A stretch of DNA of 13,546 nt from Candidatus Saccharibacteria bacterium UBA6575 (GTDB lineage Bacteria > Patescibacteriota > Saccharimonadia > Saccharimonadales > Saccharimonadaceae), in the NCBI GenBank assembly GCA_002434005.1, contig DJJF01000033.1:51584-65129 (forward strand), given 5' to 3'. Positions within the stretch are counted from its first letter, which is position 1, and every line of letters starts with the position of its first letter. The notes beneath the pieces are model-generated. The model searched no databases, had not been told where the DNA came from, and was given only the letters and a program-made list of their open reading frames with translations. Shown here in pieces: positions 6,468 to 12,372 of this stretch. The position numbers and the translations under genes are program-made.

Positions 6468-7328
6468 ATGAGCTTAGAACTTCAAGGCCCAGTTTTGAAT
6501 GAGCAGGTCCTTTTCGATGACCGGCTTGTTCTGGTTATAAAAGATCCGTTCGGTATGTGCGAGCTTATGGCTGGTAAAGAATCTTTTCCGTTATGCGTGC
6601 ATCACGACTCGGATATAAAAAATATATACGACGCGTCTCTACGCTTTAATCCGGCTGACGGAACTTCAGAACGGTTCTTAGCTGGCACAATCGAATATGA
6701 TCCAGGGCTGTTCCCAAAATCCGCACACGAGCGGTTCTCGCAATTGTTCAGTGACCTGACTGAAGATGATTCCTTTTTCTCGAGGGGTCAAATTGCCTTA
6801 GTGAAAGATCAAGCCACAGGTTCACAGGGCCTGATAATATCACTCGATGAAACAGGTCAGACTATACGGATTTACGATGTACCGAAAGAAGATAAGTCGC
6901 CTGTGTCACGCGCGATAATGTACGCTGATTTCGGCGGTCGGAATGATCTAGACGTTGATCTTGCTGCCCGCACAGCAGCGGCCTGGTACATAGCACAAAT
7001 ATCCTTAGGCAGGGCAGATGATTCATTTGCCGAAGGTCCGCATCATATGATCCTTGAGTCACTGGCGTACGACAAGCTCGCTGAGCTCGAAGATACAACT
7101 GCGTATTTCCGAAAATTCCAGAAGCTGGACAACAAAAGAGTTCCGGAGCTTGTTATTTCGGAAACCGAACTTTATCTTTTAGCTGAGTGCGGGCTTTCTC
7201 CTGAACGCTACGCCCACATACTTGATGAGCTAAAAAACCGGTGGGGGAAAGTTTACGATTCAGGCAGTAGCGTAGGAGTCATCAGAGCCTCTGACATTGC
7301 TGAACTTATGAGTGTGCTCAATTACTGA
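6468..7328 (+). CDS. Conserved-looking hypothetical protein, 286 aa
   Basis: I do not recognise this protein. It is acidic overall and soluble-looking: no signal peptide and no membrane helix. The N-terminal half reads like alternating beta strands (VLFDDRLVLVIKD, ERFLAGTIEYD, QGLIISLDETGQTIRIYDV). The C-terminal half is helical, with segments such as DLAARTAAAWYIAQISLG and SPERYAHILDELKNRW. No metal-binding cluster, Walker motif or catalytic triad stands out. It probably shares the glutaredoxin transcript (45-base gap), although its ribosome-binding site is weak: GAGG about 14 bases before the ATG. Its last 7 bases overlap the end of the convergent ABC-F gene. The uninterrupted 286-codon frame and operon-like position make it a real gene. 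Confidence 0.8.
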   Translation: MSLELQGPVLNEQVLFDDRLVLVIKDPFGMCELMAGKESFPLCVHHDSDIKNIYDASLRFNPADGTSERFLAGTIEYDPGLFPKSAHERFSQLFSDLTEDDSFFSRGQIALVKDQATGSQGLIISLDETGQTIRIYDVPKEDKSPVSRAIMYADFGGRNDLDVDLAARTAAAWYIAQISLGRADDSFAEGPHHMILESLAYDKLAELEDTTAYFRKFQKLDNKRVPELVISETELYLLAECGLSPERYAHILDELKNRWGKVYDSGSSVGVIRASDIAELMSVLNY

Positions 7329-8956
7329 CCAATTTTTACTACCTCGGCCTGCACAGCTTTTCTAAAGTAGTCGTCGTGGCTGACATATAAAATTGCACCG
7401 CCGTACTTTTTCAGTGCGGTCTCAAGCTCCTCAATGCTCGGTAAGTCCAAGTGGTTCGTTGGCTCGTCCAAGATCAACAGTTGAGGATCGTTGGCAAGCA
7501 TAGCAATAATCTGCAGTCGTGCCTTCTGGCCACCCGAAAGCCGTTTTACTGGAATATGGCCGTCAGCCTCAATAAATAAGTAGTCGCTCATAAGGCTCCG
7601 GATTTTCGTTTCTGAAATCGCCAAGTTCCTATCCATATAGGTGCGTTCAATTGCTTGCTTGAGCGTCAGCTCAAAATATTCCGGCGACACTTCCTGTTCA
7701 TATACGCCAATTCGAACCTTAGGGTCTAGCTGTAATTCACCAGAAAATACAGTTGACTCATCGTTACCGAGTAGCCGCTTGATAAGCGTAGTCTTACCAG
7801 CACCATTTCGTCCGCGCAGCTCAACCGCCTCACCCTCACGAAGATCAATATTCACACCTTCAAACAGAGCAGAACCATATCCAAGGCTCAAATTTGCCGC
7901 CTTTACCAACACGTGACTCGAGCGCGACGAGTCGTCTTTCATATTCATCTTGATATTTTTCGCCTTGAACTTAGCGTACTGATTCGCAACCTTGTAGTTC
8001 AAGTTCTCAGCCGATTCCTTATCAATCCAGAATGTTGGCTTTTCTTTCGCTTGCAAATCAGCTAGCTCAGCACGTGAAACTTGCTCTAGGCGTTTAAACT
8101 TTTGAATCGTCTGCGGATTGCGCGATTTCTCTTTAAGTCGTTGGTAATCAATTACTTTCTGCTTCAGATTTACGATTCGCTTTTCGATCAACTCAAACTC
8201 GTTCATGGCAGTGCCAGTCGAATGAGCGTTTTGTTTCAGGTAGTCATCGTAGTTACCTTTGAAGCTCTGGCTTTCGCCATCTTTTAGTTCAATAATCCTG
8301 TCTACTTGTTCTAGCACGTCACGATCGTGCGTGATAACCAGCATTGCTTCTGGAGCCTGCTTCATCCAGTCGATGAATTGCTTCTTAGCTACAAAATCCA
8401 TATGGTTTGTAGGCTCGTCGATCAATGCTAGATCCGCCTTAGAGTGCATAATCTTTACAACCTCTACTAATCGCTTCTGGCCACCTGATAGGGTAGAGAA
8501 AGGTCGATGTGCGATATCTGGCAGTTGGAACGTTTCAAGTTCACGCTCGATATCGCCCTCAATTTGATAAAAACCCTTGTCATCGAATCGCTGCAATGCA
8601 TCCGTATACTCATTGATCTTCTTCATGTCGTCACCCATGGTCTCAGGATACGTTTCGATGATATGAGAAAGTTCAGGATATTCAGGTAGACCTGCCAGTA
8701 CATACTGCAGTACCGTTGTATCCTTCATGTCGTGATGTTCCTGAGCAGTCGCCACCACTTGGGTGCCGCGACGGAATATGATATCACCCTCAAAATCAGT
8801 ATCGGTACCTGCCAAGATGGCGAATAACGTACTTTTACCCACGCCGTTACGACCGATCACACCGACTTTCTCTTTCGCATCTATCGAAAACTTAATCCCA
8901 GACATCAGGATCTTAGGCCCGAATGATTTTTCGGAAACGGAGATATCGGCAATCAT
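7322..8956 (-). CDS. ABC-F family ATPase (ribosome-associated)
   Basis: 544 residues with two ABC ATPase domains on one chain and no membrane segments, the ABC-F plan. Domain 1 has Walker A GRNGVGKST (35-43), signature LSGGQ (156-160) and Walker B ending ALIDEPTNHMD (177-187). Domain 2 has GRNGAGKTT (382-390), LSGGQ (473-477) and LLILDEPTNHLD (493-504). All catalytic Lys and Glu residues are intact. Between the domains lies a charged helical linker (about 243-345), the P-site tRNA interaction motif region of family members that bind the ribosomal E site. There is no long C-terminal extension of the Uup kind. Possible roles are translation rescue or regulation (EttA/YbiT-like) or antibiotic protection of the ribosome; the sequence alone does not decide. 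It is transcribed from a promoter whose -10 ends 8 bases before the ATG, with no ribosome-binding site. Confidence 0.93.
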   Translation of the reverse strand: MIADISVSEKSFGPKILMSGIKFSIDAKEKVGVIGRNGVGKSTLFAILAGTDTDFEGDIIFRRGTQVVATAQEHHDMKDTTVLQYVLAGLPEYPELSHIIETYPETMGDDMKKINEYTDALQRFDDKGFYQIEGDIERELETFQLPDIAHRPFSTLSGGQKRLVEVVKIMHSKADLALIDEPTNHMDFVAKKQFIDWMKQAPEAMLVITHDRDVLEQVDRIIELKDGESQSFKGNYDDYLKQNAHSTGTAMNEFELIEKRIVNLKQKVIDYQRLKEKSRNPQTIQKFKRLEQVSRAELADLQAKEKPTFWIDKESAENLNYKVANQYAKFKAKNIKMNMKDDSSRSSHVLVKAANLSLGYGSALFEGVNIDLREGEAVELRGRNGAGKTTLIKRLLGNDESTVFSGELQLDPKVRIGVYEQEVSPEYFELTLKQAIERTYMDRNLAISETKIRSLMSDYLFIEADGHIPVKRLSGGQKARLQIIAMLANDPQLLILDEPTNHLDLPSIEELETALKKYGGAILYVSHDDYFRKAVQAEVVKIGQ

Positions 8957-8964
8957 ATCTGTTG

Positions 8965-8992
8965 ATTATATCACGAATATTGACTTATACAA
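8965..8992 (-). promoter_or_regulatory. Promoter of the ABC-F gene, predicting a leaderless mRNA
   Basis: On the minus strand TGATATAAT (8973-8965) is a perfect extended -10. A weak TTGTAT (8992-8987) lies 16 bases further upstream as -35. Only 8 bases (CAACAGAT) separate the hexamer from the ATG, so transcription should begin within about 3 bases of the start codon. There is no Shine-Dalgarno sequence. Confidence 0.65.
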
Positions 8993-9008
8993 ATTAATAT
9001 ATTATTAT
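8980..9008 (+). promoter_or_regulatory. Promoter of the 153-aa hypothetical gene, facing the ABC-F promoter
   Basis: TTGACT (8980-8985) is separated by exactly 17 bases from TATTAT (9003-9008); each has one mismatch to consensus. It points toward the gene at 9050 and overlaps the -35 side of the ABC-F promoter on the other strand. The two promoters are likely to compete. Confidence 0.6.
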
Positions 9009-9014
9009 ATTAAT
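8993..9014. repeat. AT-rich inverted repeat overlapping a -10 element, possible operator
   Basis: ATTAATATA (8993-9001) and TATATTAAT (9006-9014) are perfect 9-base arms separated by TTAT. The repeat covers the -10 element (9003-9008) of the plus-strand promoter. A dimeric repressor binding here would block that promoter. Pure AT content means chance is also possible. Confidence 0.45.
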
Positions 9015-9049
9015 AAGCTTTTGCTCGAACCTTCAGATCGGAGCTCATG

Positions 9050-9511
9050 ATGTTTAGACGACGCTCTCACGCATCCCGAACACCTAGATATACCCAGGCT
9101 GACAGTCGGCTATTCGTTCGACATGTACGCCACTCAAACAATCACGTCACCTCACGTTACTATTTTGGCTTCGAGCTCATACGTAGTATGAACAACGAGG
9201 TCAAAACAGTTGTGAATCAGGCGGTGATGCTCAGGCAAGATCGTGCGGAATTTCCGGCCGTTCGTTACTACAGGCACCACGTATCAATATGCTGGGTCCC
9301 GCGCCCGCATGCGGAATCATCCGACGAGTTGGCCGAAGCCGACGCGCTGACAGCTGCAATGGACGCGACTCTGAGCAAGTTTTTCGGGATGAATCTGACA
9401 CTCGTCACAATCGTAGACGATCCGCAAGACCCTATGCGTGCCATCAGGAGCGTCGGCGAGATCGAGCGAATACTCGATATTAAGCTTGGTCCTGACAGCT
9501 CTCAACGCTGA
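9050..9511 (+). CDS. Hypothetical protein, 153 aa, single-gene unit
   Basis: I do not recognise this protein. Two adjacent ATGs (9047 and 9050) are possible. The second has GGAG six bases upstream, a better distance than the three bases before the first. The N-terminal third is very basic (FRRRSHASRTPRYTQ) with many Arg and His. The C-terminal part looks folded: an acidic helix (SSDELAEADALTAAMDATLSKFF), a strand (LTLVTIVDD) and a helix (AIRSVGEIERILDIKL). There is no membrane segment or signal peptide. The gene has its own promoter and ends 5 bases before a strong intrinsic terminator, which argues for a real transcribed gene. Its GC-rich, CpG-rich codons differ somewhat from the neighbours, so it may be a recent arrival. 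Confidence 0.65.
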   Translation: MFRRRSHASRTPRYTQADSRLFVRHVRHSNNHVTSRYYFGFELIRSMNNEVKTVVNQAVMLRQDRAEFPAVRYYRHHVSICWVPRPHAESSDELAEADALTAAMDATLSKFFGMNLTLVTIVDDPQDPMRAIRSVGEIERILDIKLGPDSSQR

Positions 9512-9516
9512 TATGA

Positions 9517-9575
9517 CCCCCGAAACGGTTCCCCGAAGTTACGCTTCAGGGTCGAGCCACTTCGGGGGCCGTTTT
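9517..9575 (+). terminator. Intrinsic terminator with alternative pairings
   Basis: AAACGG plus CCCCGAAG (9523-9528 and 9531-9538) can pair with CTTCGGGG plus CCGTTT (9560-9567 and 9569-9574), a 14-base-pair stem with a small internal loop, followed by a T run. An alternative arm CCCCCGAA (9517-9524) competes for the same 3' arm. A third pairing, CCCGAAG with CTTCAGGG (9532-9550), would break the main stem. It lies directly after the stop of the 153-aa gene. The symmetry may let it work on both strands. Confidence 0.75.
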
Positions 9576-9585
9576 AGTTAAGCTA

Positions 9586-9614
9586 TTGACTTATTATCAT
9601 AAGTGTGATTTAAT
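9586..9614 (+). promoter_or_regulatory. Strong promoter of the structured RNA
   Basis: TTGACT (9586-9591), exactly 17 bases, then TTTAAT (9609-9614), preceded by TG at 9606-9607 to form an extended -10. Each hexamer has one mismatch to consensus. It is the best promoter in the window and predicts transcription from about 9621. Confidence 0.75.
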
Positions 9615-9620
9615 GAGATT

Positions 9621-10164
9621 TACACATCGGATTCGACTGATGCCCAGATCGTGGGAGCACCCTGATTGCGGCATCGTGTGTCGCAGTTGGAGTGTTGTAA
9701 AGTCATCAGTAGAAGTGCGGAGTCAACCGCCAAATACTGAAGGCGAAAGGTGAGTTCTGCAATATCGTGGAACGAGTGCCCTCAGGTACTTTTACTTACT
9801 GGACGTGGGACGTACACTCCGGGAATCAGAGGCTGCAGCCGCTGTGAACCTAGTGCCTACCGTTTGAGAATGATGCGGGCCCCATGACAGGGCCATCACG
9901 ACGCTGATCGCTCGAACTCCGGTCTTTCGCGCAACCAAGAGAAGCGCACCTCGACTTCGTCGAGTGAAGACTGATCGTCCATCAAGCCGCAGCTACCGGC
10001 TTGCCCTGAGCAGGGAAATCGACCGGCGTAATGCACGCCTGGGCGCAAAAGTAGGGTCGACGACACCGCGACCATCGCTCGGAGGGCCGAGAAGTTTGCA
10101 GACATTCATGTGAGTGGCTGCCGCTCGGCCCTCTGGGTCCCACCCCTCTTCATGAGGGGTTTTT
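9621..10164 (+). ncRNA. Large structured RNA gene of unknown class (about 545 nt)
   Basis: The stretch lies between a near-consensus promoter and an intrinsic terminator and has no convincing reading frame. It is more GC-rich than its surroundings and packed with hairpins: GCGG/CCGC (9717-9730), CAGAGGC-TGCA-GCCGCTG (9827-9844), TGAT plus GGCCC with GGGCC plus ATCA (9871-9898), CTCGAC-TTC-GTCGAG (9950-9964), CCCT/AGGG (10004-10015), GGCGT/ACGCC (10025-10039) enclosed by CGACC/GGTCG (10020-10059), and a 10-bp stem GAGGGCCGAG/CTCGGCCCTC (10082-10133). GTGGG and ACCC (9651-9662) can pair with GGGTCCCAC (10135-10143), bringing both ends together. It is not RNase P RNA (no GGAAAGTC core) and not a standard tmRNA (see rejected items). 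No 23S, 16S or SRP landmark is seen. The ends are approximate. Confidence 0.6.
10143..10164 (+). terminator. Intrinsic terminator of the structured RNA
   Basis: CCCCTC-TTCAT-GAGGGG (10143-10159) is a perfect 6-bp stem followed at once by five T residues and a further T-rich stretch. The T tract runs directly into the extended -10 of the hydrolase gene. Confidence 0.85.
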
Positions 10165-10167
10165 ATT

Positions 10168-10176
10168 TGTTATACT
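10168..10176 (+). promoter_or_regulatory. Extended -10 promoter of the alpha/beta hydrolase gene
   Basis: TGTTATACT matches TGnTATAAT with one mismatch. Exactly 8 bases (CATAGGCA) separate it from the ATG at 10185. The -35 position falls inside the preceding terminator and shows no consensus. A leaderless or almost leaderless message is predicted, although AGG near the ATG could act as a very close ribosome-binding site if initiation starts upstream. Confidence 0.6.
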
Positions 10177-10184
10177 CATAGGCA

Positions 10185-11018
10185 ATGTCACACTCACTCA
10201 ACGATGTTGCCTACTGGCAATACCACGACCCGAAAAAACCAACCTGCATATTTATCCACGGTTTTACCGGTAGCCACGAGGGCTTTCAATACATTATTCC
10301 GGAGCTAAGGAACTATCGTATTATCGTCCCTGATCTCCCTGGGTTCGGCGAAACTAAACTTGGCCTGGATACGTTTACCATCGACGAATTAGCCGCACGA
10401 GTAAATCAGTTCGTGCGCGATCTTAAGCTTAAGGAGCCCGCGTACATCATGGGGCACTCCATGGGTGGACTAGTGGTTGCCAGCATGCTCGCCCAAGCAC
10501 CCGAGTTGTTTAATAGGAAAGCGATATTAGTCAGTCCTGTCGCAACAAAAGTAAATTATCTCGATTCACGTAAGATCGGTGAATTTTTAGGCCGTTTACA
10601 ATTCTTTTTGGGCAAGACCGTTCCAGGAGCCGGCCCTCGACTTGTAAAAAGCCGACTGATCAGCCGAGTTTCAACGGCGATCATTTTGACCGCAAACCAG
10701 CCGAAGCTCAAGAAGCAGATTCGTGAGCATCATTTTAAAAACCTCGATTACATATCGAGTATCGATTTTTACTATCAACTGCATGTGAATATTAATAAAA
10801 AGGGTTCAGTAGATTACGCACCTAAAATTAATCGAAAGTTCAAAGTTCTAATTATTACCGGAGATAAAGACAACGTGACGCCCCTCACTACTGAAAAGAA
10901 GCTCCATGCATCGCTGCACAATTCAGAGCTTCATATCATTAAAGGCGTGGGCCATTTACTCCACTACGAGCGACCTACAGAAGTCGCTGCGGCAGTAGAT
11001 GCGTTTTGGTCGAAATAA
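10185..11018 (+). CDS. Alpha/beta hydrolase
   Basis: 277 residues of the alpha/beta hydrolase fold. The oxyanion-hole motif is HGFTGS (25-30), followed by the strand-loop IIVPDLPGFGET (46-57). The nucleophile elbow is GHSMGG with Ser92. The acid is probably Asp229 in ITGDKDNVTP, and the base is His257 in GVGHLLHYERP; this completes the triad in the usual order. A cap region of about 80 residues lies between about 120 and 205. There is no signal peptide, so the enzyme is cytoplasmic. The fold covers esterases, lipases, haloperoxidases and C-C hydrolases, and the substrate cannot be read from sequence. Its end overlaps the convergent glycosyltransferase gene by 44 bases, and its neighbours suggest lipid or glycan metabolism. 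Confidence 0.9.
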   Translation: MSHSLNDVAYWQYHDPKKPTCIFIHGFTGSHEGFQYIIPELRNYRIIVPDLPGFGETKLGLDTFTIDELAARVNQFVRDLKLKEPAYIMGHSMGGLVVASMLAQAPELFNRKAILVSPVATKVNYLDSRKIGEFLGRLQFFLGKTVPGAGPRLVKSRLISRVSTAIILTANQPKLKKQIREHHFKNLDYISSIDFYYQLHVNINKKGSVDYAPKINRKFKVLIITGDKDNVTPLTTEKKLHASLHNSELHIIKGVGHLLHYERPTEVAAAVDAFWSK

Positions 11019-12189
11019 CTTTTTCGTAGATTTCTTCGAATTGGTCAAGAGTGTGGTTGATATCGTGTGTTTTAGCGATCGCAAGGCTTTCCTTACCAAA
11101 CTTTTTGCGTAGCTCATCGTCATCCACGAGCTTTTGTAACGCATTAGCAATTTGGCCGTCATCGTCTTTATCACATAGGAATCCGTTTCGATCCGTTTGA
11201 CATAGCTCGTATACTGCTCCGGCATTGACAGCAACGACTGGCTTGCCGCTCGACATAGCCTCGAGTGCAGCAATACACTGCAGCTCTGCTGGACTTGGCA
11301 TAGCAAATACGTCACCAACCTTGTGCAGTTCAACGATCTCATCGTCTGTTACTCGGCCCGTGAACGTTACATGGTCGTGAATGCCTAACTCGTAAGCATG
11401 GTTCTCTAACCGCTCAGCGTCCGTACCACCACCAACTATTAGAAGGTGTACTGGTTTATCCGTTTTTGATAGCAAGGTATTGAACGCATCAATGAGTACA
11501 TGGATATGTTTTTCGCTGTCGAGTCGTCCTACATACGATATGATCAGGTGATCTTTTGGAATATGAAACTTTTTATAGATTGCATCGCCTGGTTTTGTAG
11601 CCTGGAAGCGGCTCAGATCGATACCGTTCGACACTGGCTTGATTGGAACATCAGGTAAATCGGTTCGACCACTCGCCAGCATGTCGATCGCTGCCTGAGT
11701 CGGCATGGTAATATAATCAGCTTTTTTGTGAAAGCGCGCACCATACTCTGTGATCAAGTAGCTCAACTGCTTAGATACTGGCGCGAGCATACGGATGTTA
11801 TCAAGCAAATTGTCTGGAATCGCATGATTGGTAGTCACAACGGGAATATTGTAGCGCTGTGCGTAGCGCATAGTGGCTTGACCAATACCGAGAAGCATCT
11901 GAATGTGCACTACGTCGGGCTCAAATTCTTCGATGATCTTTTTGACCTCACGCTGAGGAGCGACAGAAATCCGAAAGTTCTGATAGAGCGGGAAGGGGAC
12001 GGACATAGTGCGCTTAATTACATGATTGCCGTCCATTTCTTCTTCGCCGCGCCCTGAGCGACGCTGGCTCGGTGCAATCACGATAACTTCATGACCCCTG
12101 TCGGCAAGTCCCTTGGCAAGATTACGGCTGAAGGTGGCAACACCGTTGATAGTCGGCCAGTGGAGGTCGGCTGCAATGAGGATTTTCAT
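10975..12189 (-). CDS. GT4-family glycosyltransferase, possibly glycolipid-forming
   Basis: I start this at the ATG at 12189 (404 residues, MKILIAADLHWP). An in-frame upstream ATG at 12213 would lie before the promoter's -10. The two-Rossmann GT-B fold is clear. The N-terminal domain has a glycine loop region INGVATFSRNLAKGL (14-28) and a strand DVVHIQ (92-97). The donor-binding C-terminal domain has PVSNGID (185-191), VGRLDSEKH (220-228), the strand HLLIVGGG (248-255) and the EX7E retaining-enzyme motif at Glu302 and Glu310 (SPAELQCIAALEAM). The overall pattern is that of GT4 enzymes such as diacylglycerol glucosyltransferases and PimB-like mannosyltransferases. The donor and acceptor are not determined. 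There is no membrane helix; it probably works at the inner face of the membrane. Confidence 0.9.
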   Translation of the reverse strand: MKILIAADLHWPTINGVATFSRNLAKGLADRGHEVIVIAPSQRRSGRGEEEMDGNHVIKRTMSVPFPLYQNFRISVAPQREVKKIIEEFEPDVVHIQMLLGIGQATMRYAQRYNIPVVTTNHAIPDNLLDNIRMLAPVSKQLSYLITEYGARFHKKADYITMPTQAAIDMLASGRTDLPDVPIKPVSNGIDLSRFQATKPGDAIYKKFHIPKDHLIISYVGRLDSEKHIHVLIDAFNTLLSKTDKPVHLLIVGGGTDAERLENHAYELGIHDHVTFTGRVTDDEIVELHKVGDVFAMPSPAELQCIAALEAMSSGKPVVAVNAGAVYELCQTDRNGFLCDKDDDGQIANALQKLVDDDELRKKFGKESLAIAKTHDINHTLDQFEEIYEKVISTKTHLLPQRLL

Positions 12190-12197
12190 ATGTCTCC

Positions 12198-12206
12198 AGT
12201 ATACCA
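12198..12206 (-). promoter_or_regulatory. Extended -10 promoter of the minus-strand glycosyltransferase
   Basis: TGGTATACT (12206-12198) matches TGnTATAAT with one mismatch and ends 8 bases (GGAGACAT) before the ATG at 12189. GGAG is only 4 bases from the ATG, so it is an unlikely ribosome-binding site if transcription starts where predicted. No good -35 is seen. Confidence 0.55.
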
Positions 12207-12251
12207 TTAGCAATGCAGAGGTTGGACTTGTTTAATCTTTACCACTAACCC

Positions 12252-12267
12252 CGCTGGAGCGCCAGTG
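12252..12267. other. Hairpin in the divergent intergenic region
   Basis: CGCTGG-AGCG-CCAGTG forms a 6-bp stem (one G-U pair) with a tetraloop. It sits in the 183-base gap between the two divergent glycosyltransferase genes. No T run follows on either strand close enough for a clear terminator. It could be an operator or a chance hairpin. The rest of this gap shows only the two promoter cores. Confidence 0.3.
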
Positions 12268-12357
12268 ACCAGCAGGCGAAAAAATTAAATAAGACCCACC
12301 GACTTAAAAATAAAACCAGTCTGCAATACGAAAGTAGAGTCAAGTTTATGCAAGAGG

Positions 12358-12363
12358 TATACT
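12358..12363 (+). promoter_or_regulatory. -10 element of the plus-strand glycosyltransferase
   Basis: TATACT ends 9 bases before the ATG at 12373 (spacer AATCTTGTA). There is no -35 and no Shine-Dalgarno sequence downstream, so a leaderless message is again likely. Confidence 0.5.
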
Positions 12364-12372
12364 AATCTTGTA

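Noticed and set aside
9640..9753. A small reading frame (37 codons, starting MPRSWEHPDCG) inside the RNA stretch; an in-frame ATG also occurs at 9613.
   Set aside because: The ATG at 9613 lies inside the -10 element and the one at 9640 has no ribosome-binding site. The frame covers several hairpin arms and has unremarkable arginine-rich content expected from GC-rich RNA.
9896..10105. Minus-strand ORF of 69 codons in the RNA stretch.
   Set aside because: It is antisense to the promoter-terminator unit, has no promoter or ribosome-binding site, and spans hairpins.
9621..10164. The RNA stretch as tmRNA, because of GGATTCGAC (9629-9637) about 12 bases from the predicted 5' end, as in E. coli ssrA.
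   Set aside because: The preceding bases GATTTAC do not form the G-rich alanine acceptor strand with G3-U70. No matching 3' strand, T-loop with CCA end or alanine tag frame ending near LAA was found. A divergent tmRNA is not fully excluded.
12190..12213. Upstream ATG (MLMVYWRH) for the minus-strand glycosyltransferase.
   Set aside because: It would lie upstream of the -10 element, and the homologous start MKILIAAD begins at 12189.
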